From positions 2,431,501 through 2,495,500 of the forward strand of contig NZ_CP060635.1 of the NCBI RefSeq assembly GCF_014337215.1: a stretch of 64,000 nt of DNA. Direction: 5' to 3'. The DNA is from Wansuia hejianensis (lineage in GTDB: Bacteria; Bacillota; Clostridia; Lachnospirales; Lachnospiraceae). The notes below the pieces were generated by a model that was not told the origin of the DNA, searched no databases, and worked only from the letters and a program-made list of their open reading frames with translations. Positions 24,579 to 33,468 of this stretch are shown here, piece by piece; position 1 is the stretch's first letter, and each line of letters opens with the position of its first letter. Made by a program: the position numbers and the translations under genes.

Positions 24579-24800
24579 TTACTCGTCTTCACTTACAAAA
24601 TTAAAATCAATTATGTTTAATTTCCCTGTTTCGTCCTGAATATAATCCCGCATATATGTACCGTGCTCTGCGACGGCACAGGCGTCTGCAATGGACTCCG
24701 GGCTGCTTTCCCTCCCTTCCAGAAGGAGACGGATACCGCTGTCCTGATAGCTCTGCAGCTCTGTCTCCAGATTTCGCTCTGTGTTTCTTCTGATATTCAT
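24579..24800 (-). CDS. small acidic protein of unknown function
   Basis: 73 aa, acidic, no TM segment and no motif I can name. The middle reads ESIADACAVAEHGTYMRDYIQDETG, a pattern I associate with small uncharacterised Lachnospiraceae proteins; that is memory, not a search. The RBS is weak. It is isolated between repeat R3 and the mecA promoter region. Confidence 0.5.
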   Translation of the reverse strand: MNIRRNTERNLETELQSYQDSGIRLLLEGRESSPESIADACAVAEHGTYMRDYIQDETGKLNIIDFNFVSEDE

Positions 24801-25335
24801 AATATTTAGCGGTACTTGAAGCTGTCTCGTGATAACAAAAATTCAGGTACCTGCTCCCTTTCTTCAATTTGACAATCTTTTAATGTCACTTTTATATTTA
24901 AGAAAAGACACATTCAGATACCAGTTCTGTTTTTATTTGATTACGTTTGTGTTGGGAAAATTACTGCGAAACTGCATGAATAAAACATCACTGAAATTAA
25001 TTAAGTAAGATTCGGCGAAAGCCGTTCTGAATCGTTTGAGTAAGATTATAGACTATATATGTTACCTGGTCATGGGCAAACACCCCTTTCTGAAACAGGT
25101 ATCTGACATATCATTTCTTATTTACTATTATACTTTAATTACCAGGGATTTCAAGCATATTTTTACATTTTCTAAAAACTCTGTGAAGTTCTTTACATCG
25201 CCGGGCATTTTGGTATATACTATATGTGACGCAATAGCTCTTGCGCCGCATATAATAAACGTAGCTAAGTGTATCTTCTAAAGACAGAGTTTCTTCTTAA
25301 TATTTCAGACTGGCTAAAGAAGGGGATGTGATAGA
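24801..25335. other. 535-bp gap before mecA
   Basis: AT-rich sequence without a convincing gene. It holds the mecA promoter at 25192-25221 and a small hairpin near 25012-25036 (GATTCGGC-GAAA-GCC, then GAATC). An open frame at 25036-25281 has no RBS and poor composition. Confidence 0.6.
25192..25221 (+). promoter_or_regulatory. probable mecA promoter
   Basis: TTTACA (25192-25197), 18 nt, TATACT (25216-25221), with TGG just before the -10. About 115 nt upstream of the mecA start. Confidence 0.55.
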
Positions 25336-26091
25336 ATGAAGATTGAAAAGATTAACGACAGCCAGATCCGCTGTACCTTGACAAGCGACGACCTGGCAAG
25401 CCGCAAAATCAAACTCAGTGAATTAGCTTACGGCACCGAAAAAGCAAAAAATTTGTTTCAGGATATGATGCAGCAGGCTCACTATGAATTTGGCTTTGAG
25501 TCTGACAACTCACCCTTGATGATAGAGGCGATTCCCGTAGCACCGGACAGCATTGTACTGATCATCACAAAGGTGGAAGATCCGGAGGAGCTGGACACAC
25601 GCTTTTCCAAGTTCTCTCCCTCCGGTGACGAGTCGGACACGGCAAAGGCACCTCAGTTTTCCGGAGCAGATGATATCCTGGATCTGTTCCAGAAGATCTA
25701 TGAAGCAAAGAACAAAATACAGAACGGCAGTACCAAAAAAGATACGAAAAAATCTTCCAGTCAGAAAGCGGCTCAGGATACGGAGAAGACACCAGTCAAT
25801 CTGGTCCAGTCTTTCCGGTTCCGATCCCTGGACGATGCCATCCTGGCAGCCCACGGCCTGAACCACTTTTATTCCGGAAGGAACTCACTGTATAAAAATG
25901 AGACACTTGGCAGCTATCAGCTGGTACTGCACCAGTCCGACTGTACTCCGGAGGCCTTCAATAAGGTCTGCAATATTCTTTCAGAGTATGGAACGAACGA
26001 GACCTTTTCTGCTTCCGGAGAGGCCTATTTGCTGGAACATGGCAATGCTCTGATCAGAGATACCGCTCTTCAGAATTTGGCGGACATCTGA
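25336..26091 (+). CDS. mecA: adaptor protein MecA
   Basis: Adaptor that brings substrates to ClpCP; in Bacillus it targets ComK and affects sporulation. 251 aa with the conserved N-terminal domain (MKIEKINDSQIRCTLTSDDL, then FQDMMQQAHYEFGFE), a charged Lys/Ser-rich linker around residues 125-155, and a C-terminal ClpC-binding domain (FRFRSLDDAILAAHGL ... SEYG). RBS AAGGGGATGTGATAGA. It has its own promoter and terminator. Confidence 0.92.
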   Translation: MKIEKINDSQIRCTLTSDDLASRKIKLSELAYGTEKAKNLFQDMMQQAHYEFGFESDNSPLMIEAIPVAPDSIVLIITKVEDPEELDTRFSKFSPSGDESDTAKAPQFSGADDILDLFQKIYEAKNKIQNGSTKKDTKKSSSQKAAQDTEKTPVNLVQSFRFRSLDDAILAAHGLNHFYSGRNSLYKNETLGSYQLVLHQSDCTPEAFNKVCNILSEYGTNETFSASGEAYLLEHGNALIRDTALQNLADI

Positions 26092-26117
26092 TCCATTGTT
26101 AAAAGTTTTGTATTTTC

Positions 26118-26156
26118 AATGCCCGGCAGGCGAATCAATACTGCCGGGCATTTTTT
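26118..26156 (+). terminator. terminator after mecA
   Basis: AATGCCCGGCAG and CTGCCGGGCATT form a perfect stem followed by six T. Confidence 0.88.
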
Positions 26157-26176
26157 CGCCTCCCGGCGGCCTCAAT

Positions 26177-26204
26177 TTTACATAGATTTAACATTTATTT
26201 TACA
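26177..26204 (+). promoter_or_regulatory. PhoP-box-like triple repeat upstream of the Na/Pi cotransporter gene
   Basis: TTTACA (26177), TTAACA (26188) and TTTACA (26199) recur with an exact 11-bp period, as in the TTAACA-type direct repeats bound by PhoP in Bacillus. A possible -10 (TATTAT) lies near 26241. Several inverse copies (TGTAAA at 26249, 26271 and 26281) follow, close to the start codon. Confidence 0.7.
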
Positions 26205-26300
26205 CAGATGCGGTAGCGAATGTACAAAAAGAGGTTATGCTATTATTGTGTAAAGTTTTGTGTATTTTTATGTAAAATCATGTAAAATGAGGATGAAAAA

Positions 26301-28013
26301 ATGAATGAGACGGTAAAGATTATCTTTGGGCTGGCCGGAGGCCTGGCATTGTTTTTGTACGGAATGTCCAGCATGAGTGACGCACTGCAGAAAACAGCAG
26401 GAGAAAAAATGAAAAACATCCTGGGCTTCCTGACAAAAAACCCGGTCATGGGCGCCCTGGCCGGCGCGCTGGTCACGGCGGTCCTGCAGAGCAGCTCCGC
26501 CACAACAGTCATGGTCATAGGTTTTGTAAGCGCAGGGCTTATGAGCCTTCCGCAGGCTATTTCCGTTATTTTCGGCGCCAATATCGGCACCACGATGACT
26601 GCCCAGCTGATCGCCTTTCAGATCAGCGATTACATTTACCCTATTATATTTATCGGTTTTATTCTGAATTTCGTAGCAAAGAAAGAGAAAATCAAGAACA
26701 TCGGACTTGTTATTTTCTCTTTTGGTCTGTTATTTGAAGGAATTGAAATCATGGGCAGCGTCATGAAGCCACTGGCCAACAGTCCTGTCTTCATCGATCT
26801 CATGGGAAAAGTCGCCGACATTCCGGTGCTCGGCGTGCTTCTGGGTACTGTCATGACGATGATCGTCCAGAGCAGCTCTGCCACCATTGCGGTCCTACAG
26901 AACTTTGCGGCCCAGGCAGGCCCGGACGGGGTAACAAGCATCATCGGCCTGGCCGGAGCCATTCCGATCCTTCTCGGCAACAACATCGGAACGACGATCA
27001 CCGCCCTGCTGGCATCGGTGGGACAGTCCAAAAATGCCAAACGGACTGCTATTGCGCATACTGTCTTTAATCTCACCGGCAGCGTTCTGTTTCTGTTCCT
27101 GATACCGCTTTTGACGCAATTTGTGACATTTATATCGCCAACGGGCATTGAAGTGGATGTAATTTCCAGGCAGATCGCCAATGCCCATACGATATTTAAT
27201 GTAGTCTGTACCCTGATCTGGCTGCCGCTGATACCTGTAATGGTAAAGATTGTAAAACTCCTGATTCCCGGTCAGGACAGCGCCGGAGCTGCCGCCTTTC
27301 AGCCAAAGTTCCTGGACGACGGCATGATCGGGCAGCCGGCTGCCGCCATGTACCTGGTCTCCCAGGAAATGAAACGGCTGATGGCAGACGCAGGCTCCAT
27401 GCTGAGCGCGTTGAAGGATACCATCTCCGGAGAAGTAAGCAGTACATCCAGAGACACTTATCTGCATCTGCAGCAGTCGATCAAAAAGCTGCACGCCAGC
27501 ATCGCCCGCTATATCACGAAGCTGTTTTCCAGCGGTAACCTGACGGCCAGGCAGTCTGAACAGATTGCCGGATTCTTATATGTTTCCAATAATGTAGACC
27601 GCATCGCAGACCGCTGTGAAGAAATCTCCGACAGCATTGAACACATCCGTTCCACCGGAAGGCCACTTTCAGAAGAGGCCTCCGGCGAACTGAACCGGGG
27701 GATGCGTCTTCTGGGAAAATTATACAGAGATGCCATGGGCTCGCTGCAGGCCGGCAACCTGGATGTTGCCCAACGGGTTGTAAAACACAAAAATAAGATC
27801 CGGAAAATCCAAAAGCAGCTGAACAAAGCTCATCTGGCCAGGGTGAATTCCGGAGAATGCGACGCTGCACTGACCAGCGACTTTTCCAATATCCTGTACA
27901 ATCTGGACCGTATCGCAGACAACTGCGTAGGGATCGCCGAAGAAGCCATGGACCATGTGGCGCTGATATCGCTTCCCGAGCCTGAACCACAGGAACTTCC
28001 GGAAGCTAACTGA
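26301..28013 (+). CDS. Na+/phosphate cotransporter with PhoU-like C-terminus
   Basis: 570-aa NptA-type membrane protein. Two QSS motifs that mark the inverted transport repeats are visible: AVLQSSSATTVMVIGF near residue 58 and IVQSSSATIAVLQN near 190, with GANIGTT and GNNIGTT after them. From about residue 345 a soluble helical PhoU-like domain follows (two halves with DRIADRCEEI and DRIADNCVGI). It imports phosphate. RBS GAGGATGAAAA. The TTTACA repeats upstream suggest induction at low phosphate. Confidence 0.92.
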   Translation: MNETVKIIFGLAGGLALFLYGMSSMSDALQKTAGEKMKNILGFLTKNPVMGALAGALVTAVLQSSSATTVMVIGFVSAGLMSLPQAISVIFGANIGTTMTAQLIAFQISDYIYPIIFIGFILNFVAKKEKIKNIGLVIFSFGLLFEGIEIMGSVMKPLANSPVFIDLMGKVADIPVLGVLLGTVMTMIVQSSSATIAVLQNFAAQAGPDGVTSIIGLAGAIPILLGNNIGTTITALLASVGQSKNAKRTAIAHTVFNLTGSVLFLFLIPLLTQFVTFISPTGIEVDVISRQIANAHTIFNVVCTLIWLPLIPVMVKIVKLLIPGQDSAGAAAFQPKFLDDGMIGQPAAAMYLVSQEMKRLMADAGSMLSALKDTISGEVSSTSRDTYLHLQQSIKKLHASIARYITKLFSSGNLTARQSEQIAGFLYVSNNVDRIADRCEEISDSIEHIRSTGRPLSEEASGELNRGMRLLGKLYRDAMGSLQAGNLDVAQRVVKHKNKIRKIQKQLNKAHLARVNSGECDAALTSDFSNILYNLDRIADNCVGIAEEAMDHVALISLPEPEPQELPEAN

Positions 28014-28019
28014 CCATTT

Positions 28020-28067
28020 AAAAAGGATGATACGATCAGCTGAAATGCTGTTGTATCATCCTTTTTT
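28020..28067. terminator. bidirectional terminator between the Pi transporter and crh
   Basis: AAAAAGGATGATAC and GTATCATCCTTTTTT form a long stem with T runs on both strands, between convergent genes. Confidence 0.9.
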
Positions 28068-28087
28068 ATCATACTCTTCTTCCGTCT

Positions 28088-28342
28088 CTATTTATTAGTG
28101 AGATAACCTTCTATCTGACTCATGGCTTCCGTTTCATCCGCACCATTAACTGTTATTGTCACATTTTCACCGGTATCCAGTCCCAGGGTCATCATTCCCA
28201 TGATACTTTTTGCATTCACCTTTTTCTTACCGCTCTCCACGTAAATCTCGCTCTCAAACTGACTGGCCACCTGCACCAGCATAGCAATGGGCCTTGCCTC
28301 AAGCCCGCTAGAAATCTGAATCGTGATTGGTTTTTTGATCAT
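28088..28342 (-). CDS. crh: HPr-like regulatory protein (Crh type), Glu at position 15
   Basis: 84-aa HPr-fold protein. The PTS phosphorylation site, His15 in HPr (GLHARPA), is Glu15 here (SSGLEARPIAM), so it cannot carry PTS phosphate; Ser46, the HPr-kinase target, is kept (AKSIMG). Crh of Bacillus has Gln15 and Ser46 and lies in the same place after whiA. A role as CcpA co-repressor is the best guess. RBS GGAGGAGAATTATT lies inside the end of whiA, which it overlaps by 35 nt. Confidence 0.85.
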   Translation of the reverse strand: MIKKPITIQISSGLEARPIAMLVQVASQFESEIYVESGKKKVNAKSIMGMMTLGLDTGENVTITVNGADETEAMSQIEGYLTNK

Positions 28343-29303
28343 AATAATTCTCCTCCTTACTTTCTCTCAGCTCATCCGCAATGCTGCTCAGCTTTCTCAA
28401 GCGATGATTTACACCAGACTTTCCAACCGGTGGATTCAACAGTAAACCTAATTCTTTGAGTGTCGCTTCTGGATATTGTAACCGAAGCCGTGCTATTTCG
28501 TCAAGTCCATTTGAAAGCCCTGAGAAACCTATCGTATCCCGGATATACCTGATGTCCTCCATTTGTTTGACTGCCGCATTTACTGTTTTATTAATATTTG
28601 CAGTCTCACAGTTCACTTTTCGATTGACACTCCCCCTCATCTCTTTTAATATTCTGACATTTTCCAGCTTCAGCAATGCCATCCTGGCATCCATTAGACC
28701 CAGCAGGTCTACTATCTGCGAACCTTCTTTTATATAAACAATATGATATTTTTTTCTTTTGACCGTTTTCGCATCAATTTTCAAGCTCCGGATCAGATCC
28801 CTCAGCTGCTTTGCCTGGTATTCCGTGTCACATACGATTTCAAAATGATAGAACCGGTTCGGATCGCTGATAGAACCGGCGGCCAGAAAAGCTCCACGGA
28901 TAAAAGCTCGCCTGCAGCAATTCTTTTGGACAATCACGTTGTGGACCAACGGAAGATCCTCTGCCAGCGCGCCTTCCGGCGTCAGCAGCTTGACCGCCTG
29001 CAGGACACGCTTGGCATCATCATTCTCCGCAACCATTATCTGATAGGCAGACACTTTATTCTGCCTGGCATTCCGCCTGACGGATACCTCCGGATTAATC
29101 TTAAAGATCCTCTTTAATAGAAGAAAATATTTATCTGCCACCCAGACATTTTCTGTCTGCATGCGGATACAGTATTCATCCTTCACTGAAATATGGACGC
29201 TGCCACACAGGGTGATGATCGCAGCCAGTTCGGCAATCTGACAGTGCCGCGCACCTGCCGTCTGCCTGGAAAGTTCCTCTTTTACTTCACCAGAAAAAGA
29301 CAT
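28308..29303 (-). CDS. whiA: DNA-binding protein WhiA
   Basis: 331 aa with a degenerate LAGLIDADG homing-endonuclease-like N-terminus (about residues 90-200, RAFIRGAFLAAGSISDP) and a C-terminal helix-turn-helix (YPEATLKELGLLLNPPVGKSGVNHRLRKL). In Firmicutes WhiA binds DNA and influences division and chromosome segregation. The ATG at 29303 follows AAGGGGATGTGAAATA. The order murB-rapZ-whiA-crh resembles yvcJKL-crh of Bacillus, but no yvcK lies between rapZ and whiA. Confidence 0.94.
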   Translation of the reverse strand: MSFSGEVKEELSRQTAGARHCQIAELAAIITLCGSVHISVKDEYCIRMQTENVWVADKYFLLLKRIFKINPEVSVRRNARQNKVSAYQIMVAENDDAKRVLQAVKLLTPEGALAEDLPLVHNVIVQKNCCRRAFIRGAFLAAGSISDPNRFYHFEIVCDTEYQAKQLRDLIRSLKIDAKTVKRKKYHIVYIKEGSQIVDLLGLMDARMALLKLENVRILKEMRGSVNRKVNCETANINKTVNAAVKQMEDIRYIRDTIGFSGLSNGLDEIARLRLQYPEATLKELGLLLNPPVGKSGVNHRLRKLSSIADELRESKEENYYDQKTNHDSDF

Positions 29304-29307
29304 TATT

Positions 29308-30189
29308 TCACATCCCCTTGCGCACCGCATCTTTTTCGATATCCCGATGTTCAATGCGTATGCCATATTCTCCGGAATCCTCAAGCCTCCGGTACAACTC
29401 ATTCGCCAGCGTCACCGACCGGTGCTTGCCTCCGGTACAGCCAATGGAGATCACCAGCTGATTCTTCCCTTCTTCGATATAATTCGGAATCAGGAACCGT
29501 ATCATATCCACCAGTTTGCCGGCAAAGATCTGTGCCGCTTCAAACCCCATCACAAAATCGTATACCGGCTCATCGTTACCCGACAGACGCTTCAGCTCAT
29601 CTATGTAATAGGGATTCGGCAGAAACCGCACATCAAACACCAGATCAGAATCAGCAGGAATCCCATATTTAAACCCAAACGATAAGACTGTTACCATGAG
29701 GCTTTTGAATTCCTGGTTCTGAATAAATATTTTATCCAGCTCTGACTTCAGTTCTCTGGTCAGAAGCTGGCTGGTATCTATGATATAATCTGCCTGCTTC
29801 TTCAGAAAATCCAGCTGTTCTCTCTCCTTCTGGATTCCGCTCTCTACCCGTCCTTTGCCTGACAGCGGATGGCTCCGGCGGGTTTCCTTATAACGCTTCA
29901 CCAGCGTTTCGTCATTGGCATCCAGGAACAGGATCTCATACCTTATTCCGGATAGGCTCATCTTCTCCAGAACTGCCTGCAGATCGGCCAAAACCTCGCC
30001 GCTGCGGATATCCACTCCGAGGGCCACTTTTTTGATTTTGCCCTCGGTTCCGTCCATGGTCAGCTGGGCGAACTTCTCAATCAGAGAGATTGGAAGATTA
30101 TCCACGCAAAAATATTCTGCATCCTCCAGCATCTTCAACGCTGTGCTCTTTCCTGCGCCTGACATTCCGGTCACAATCACAAAACGCAT
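29308..30189 (-). CDS. rapZ: RNase adapter RapZ / nucleotide-binding protein YvcJ
   Basis: P-loop protein of about 293 aa. Walker A GMSGAGKSTAL is near residue 8, DANDETLVKRYKETRRSHPL near 105, and the C-terminal domain ends with GCTGGKHRSVTLANEL. In Bacillus YvcJ has GTPase activity; in E. coli RapZ controls GlmS mRNA decay. The murB stop and this ATG share bases (TGATG). An ATG two codons upstream has a better-placed GGAGG and is a possible start. Confidence 0.93.
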   Translation of the reverse strand: MRFVIVTGMSGAGKSTALKMLEDAEYFCVDNLPISLIEKFAQLTMDGTEGKIKKVALGVDIRSGEVLADLQAVLEKMSLSGIRYEILFLDANDETLVKRYKETRRSHPLSGKGRVESGIQKEREQLDFLKKQADYIIDTSQLLTRELKSELDKIFIQNQEFKSLMVTVLSFGFKYGIPADSDLVFDVRFLPNPYYIDELKRLSGNDEPVYDFVMGFEAAQIFAGKLVDMIRFLIPNYIEEGKNQLVISIGCTGGKHRSVTLANELYRRLEDSGEYGIRIEHRDIEKDAVRKGM

Positions 30190-31121
30190 CAGCATTCCCC
30201 GCATCCTCCGTTAAAATCCCCCAGGAACCGAACCTCCGGCTCCAGGCGGAGACGGAACTTTTCCCAAACGGTTTCCTGTATCTGCCTCATCAGTTTCATC
30301 ACATCCCAGGCCGTGGCATCACCGGCATTAATCACAAAACCGCAGTGCTTCTCTGACACCATGGCTCCACCCACGCGTACTCCCCGTAAGCCTGCGTCCA
30401 TAATAAGCTTCCCTGCAAAATGACCCTCCGGGCGCTTGAAGGTGCTTCCCGCACTGGGATATTCCAGAGGCTGCTTCGCGCACCGCGCTTCTTTCAGCTC
30501 TTCCATTCTCTTCCGGATCTTATCCTGCACGCCGCGCGTCAGCAGAAGCTCTGCCTCCGCCACGATCCAGCCTCTTTCTTTCACCAGGCTGGTTCGGTAT
30601 CCCATCTGCAGTTCCTCTGCATCCAAATGCTGAATTCCGCCCTTCTGATCCAGGACTGTCACTCCCGACAGGACGTCCCTCATCTCTCCGCCGTAGGCTC
30701 CGGCATTCATCACTGCCGCTCCGCCCAGCGTTCCCGGAATCCCGGAGGCAAATTCCAGCCCTGCCAGACTGCTCTCGCAGGCAAGACTGGCAAGCCGTGA
30801 AAGCAATATCCCCGCTCCCGCCGTGACTCGTTCTCCTTCTATCGCCACTTGCTGAAAATTCTTGTAAATCTGTATAATCACACCGCGATAGCCCTGGTCG
30901 CTGACCAGAAGATTACTGCCATTCCCCAATATAAACCAGGGAAGGCCCTCTTCCCGGCACAGCGCCAGCACCTGACGGAGTTTCTCCTTCGAATCCGGAC
31001 AGACAAAATAATCTGCCGGCCCTCCGATACGGAAGGTTGTGTGTCTCTTCATGGGTTCATCAACCAGCACGCAGGCACTCCCTGCAATTTCGCAAAACCG
31101 TCTGTAGATTGTCTCGTCCAT
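30189..31121 (-). CDS. murB: UDP-N-acetylenolpyruvoylglucosamine reductase
   Basis: Second enzyme of UDP-MurNAc synthesis. 310 aa with FAD-binding pattern TTFRIGGPADYFV, WFILGNGSNLLVSDQGYRG, the SGIPGTLGGAAVMNAGAYGGE loop, and YPSAGSTFKRPEGHFAG near the active Ser; it ends with GFVINAGDATAWDV. This is the type IIa MurB of Gram-positives. The ATG at 31121 has GGGGG upstream. It overlaps rapZ by one base. Confidence 0.95.
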   Translation of the reverse strand: MDETIYRRFCEIAGSACVLVDEPMKRHTTFRIGGPADYFVCPDSKEKLRQVLALCREEGLPWFILGNGSNLLVSDQGYRGVIIQIYKNFQQVAIEGERVTAGAGILLSRLASLACESSLAGLEFASGIPGTLGGAAVMNAGAYGGEMRDVLSGVTVLDQKGGIQHLDAEELQMGYRTSLVKERGWIVAEAELLLTRGVQDKIRKRMEELKEARCAKQPLEYPSAGSTFKRPEGHFAGKLIMDAGLRGVRVGGAMVSEKHCGFVINAGDATAWDVMKLMRQIQETVWEKFRLRLEPEVRFLGDFNGGCGEC

Positions 31122-31233
31122 GATACCCCCGAAATTTTCTTTTTCCTTATTATACAACCCGCCTATCGAAAGTGCAACCTCCGTTATTTTGTTCTGCAGC
31201 AATATTATATGCCATATAGAAGAATCTTATCCT

Positions 31234-32064
31234 CTAAAACCACTGAACCCGGGAGGACAAAGGTATCGTCCCCAGCAGCGGCTTCACTTTTCCGTCAAAA
31301 TGCGCGATAACTGTCTTACCTGACTGATGCGCCCAATTTGTGTATTTCTGATAGGCCCCCAGATGATATTTCTCAAATTGGGACGGCGGCGTCATATCTA
31401 CCGTAACATTTTCCGGCATCCAGAGTATTTCAGCGCTGCTGTCCATGACCCGTTCTATTTACTCATCCATCTTCCTGTATAAAGCATCCATCAGCTCCTC
31501 TACAGGTTCTGGATCTTCATATAGATCCATCAGGAATTTTTCTCCCCCTACCAGCTCCAGCATCAGCTTCTGATAAGGAGTTCTGTCCAGGCGCCCCAGC
31601 ACAACACCGTCCTCCCCCAAATCTTCCATGCGTTTCCGAAATATCTCTTCGTTGCTGGACAGTTCAATATTCTCTACTATGTATTTCATAGTGCGGTAAT
31701 CTTCCGGGGTTTGAATATAATAATGTGAAATGTGTTCACTTCCGCCCCCTTTGGACTCTCCCACATCCGCATAAACACTTCCCACAGGAGTAACATATTT
31801 TCTCCGCTGCCTTTTGTGCCCGCGCTCTCAATAATATTCTATGCTGATATCTGTATGTTTCACTGAAGAAATGAATTCCGGCAGCAGGTGCCACGGCGGG
31901 CTAATCTGTGAGGTCAGCGCCACATAATCGATGATTCCCAATCCGTTGTTCCTTGCCAGACGCTCCATATTCCCGCGCTTTAAGTATCTGGTATATATGC
32001 CAAGCGCCGGTTTATCGACGCTTTCTCCGCGATAGCAGCACATCATTCTCTCTCTTACCGTCAT
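31234..32064 (-). pseudogene. uroporphyrinogen-decarboxylase-family protein, broken
   Basis: One frame reads MTVRERMMCCYRGE ..., SVYADVGESKGGGSEH ... and VIAHFDGKVKPLL, typical of URO-D-family proteins found in sugar and methyl-transfer clusters. It is interrupted by an in-frame TGA (31828-31830) and TAA (31459-31461), and homology stops at about 31260, leaving about 275 of the usual 340-370 codons. It overlaps the end of the broken ribokinase gene by 4 nt, so both once formed an operon. Confidence 0.75.
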
Positions 32065-32885
32065 CGCTTCTCCTCCTCCATTGTCTGCTGCTTCAGGAAC
32101 AAATCCCAGACCTCACCGGCATCCGAAACCGATTCTGTCACACCCTGCCTGGTCACAGAAGGTGACGCGGCGCAGCTGGCATATACTATTGCTTTCTCAA
32201 GGTCCAATCCCCCGGCAAGTGCTTTCATGAAACTGCCGCTGAATACATCGCCCGCGACTGTCGTGTCCACCGCATTTACCGAAATAGTGGGGAAATACAT
32301 CTCTTTGTCACCGGTCAGGCAAACCGTACCCTGTTCTCCCAACGTAATAATTGCAGTCTTTACTCCGGCCTTCAAAAATCAGCGCCCGGCCGAAAAGGCA
32401 TCTTCAATGCCGGCAATAGGAATTCCGCTGAGCGCGGCCGCCTCATGCTCATTGGGTTTAATATAGGTGAGATATGGATAGACCCATCCGTGCAGCGGAG
32501 CCGCCGGAGCAGGATCAAGGAGCGTATCTATCCCCATCTCACGACACGCTTTAATGCAATCTGCAACCATTTCCGGATCATTTTCCAACTGAAAACCCAC
32601 TAAAAACGGTTTCTCAGGATCAGACCGAAGCTTGCCGGTCACTTCTTCAACTGTTAAATTCTTATTGGCACCGAGATAAATGGAAATGGCCGCGCCTACA
32701 CTGGTATTCTCTGTCTCGTCCTGGATGATAACGTCTCCATATAATCCCAGTGACCGGTACATGGCTGCCGCTTCTTCCGCATACCGGTCATGTCCTATTT
32801 TACAGATCAGCTTAATATCTGCCCCCAATTTGGCAGCCGTAACTGCCTGGTTAGACCCTTTGCCGCCAAGAAAATGCTCCGCCAT
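32061..32885 (-). pseudogene. ribokinase-family sugar kinase, broken
   Basis: The PfkB pattern is clear: FLGGKGSNQAVTAAKLGAD, LLDPAPAAP, YIKPNEHEAAALSG, IITLGEQGTVCL and the second PfkB signature NAVDTTVAGDVFSGSFMKA, where the usual DTTGAGD reads DTTVAGD. An in-frame TGA at 32379-32381 splits it, probably from a CGA Arg codon, and about 30 N-terminal residues (the GS.N.D region) are absent because the gene meets an AraC fragment at 32886. Non-functional. Confidence 0.8.
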
Positions 32886-32891
32886 TCAGAC

Positions 32892-33020
32892 GCCCCTGTA
32901 TTTTACATCGCCCAAAAGGTAGGCATCGACAATGTCAGCTATTTTATTAAACTGTTCAAAAAATATGAACAGCTCACTCCCCATTCTTACCGCAGCATCT
33001 GGAACACAGACTCAGACTGA
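32892..33020 (+). pseudogene. C-terminal fragment of an AraC-family regulator
   Basis: The plus strand encodes AQKVGIDNVSYFIKLFKKYE followed by QLTPHSYR and a stop: the second helix-turn-helix of an AraC regulator and nothing else. It faces and abuts the truncated ribokinase gene, so a deletion removed the kinase N-terminus and most of the regulator. Confidence 0.75.
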
Positions 33021-33052
33021 TACGAACCCCAAATACCTCTGACCCTAAAAAT

Positions 33053-33098
33053 CAAAAGCTGCCCTCCCTGCTTACGTGAAGCAGCGGATGACAGCTTT
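33053..33098 (-). terminator. terminator after spoVAE
   Basis: AAAGCTG/CAGCTTT outer stem with an inner CTGCTT/AAGCAG stem, followed by TTTTGATTTTT on the minus strand. Confidence 0.72.
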
Positions 33099-33110
33099 GT
33101 CTGACAGAAA

Positions 33111-33467
33111 TCACTTTTTCATTTTCGGCTTGAAGATCAGCCCCGACAGATATCCGAAGATCAACGCCGCAGATATGCCGGCCGCACAGGCTTTGAATCC
33201 GCCCATGAAGAGACCTAAGATTCCTTTTTCATTGACCGCTTCCTTTACGCCGTTGAACAGCAGGTGTCCGAAGCCAATCAGCGGAACTGACACCCCTGCG
33301 CCTGCAAACTCCTGCAGCGGTTCGAACAACGTCAGAAAGCTTAAAACGGCGCCCGTGCATACCAGGAGTACCATGATCCGGCCCGGCATCATCTTCGTCC
33401 GGTCCAGTAATATCTGTGCCAGGGCGCAGATCAGTCCGCCCACCAAAAATGCCTGAAGATAATCCAT
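33111..33467 (-). CDS. spoVAE: stage V sporulation protein AE
   Basis: 118-aa membrane protein, part of the SpoVA channel that moves Ca-dipicolinate into the forespore and out on germination. It starts MDYLQAFLVGGLICALAQIL and shows three to four hydrophobic segments and the conserved PLIGFGHLLFNGVKEAV. RBS GGAGGAATGAT overlaps the end of spoVAD. No spoVAC lies upstream of spoVAD, although spoVAC-D-E usually occur together. Confidence 0.9.
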   Translation of the reverse strand: MDYLQAFLVGGLICALAQILLDRTKMMPGRIMVLLVCTGAVLSFLTLFEPLQEFAGAGVSVPLIGFGHLLFNGVKEAVNEKGILGLFMGGFKACAAGISAALIFGYLSGLIFKPKMKK

Positions 33468-33468
33468 A

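Noticed and set aside
25036..25281. 81-codon plus-strand frame upstream of mecA
   Set aside because: No RBS, overlaps the mecA promoter, biased aromatic composition.
29303..29308. A missing or hidden yvcK between rapZ and whiA
   Set aside because: Only a few bases separate the two genes, so yvcK is simply not at this locus.
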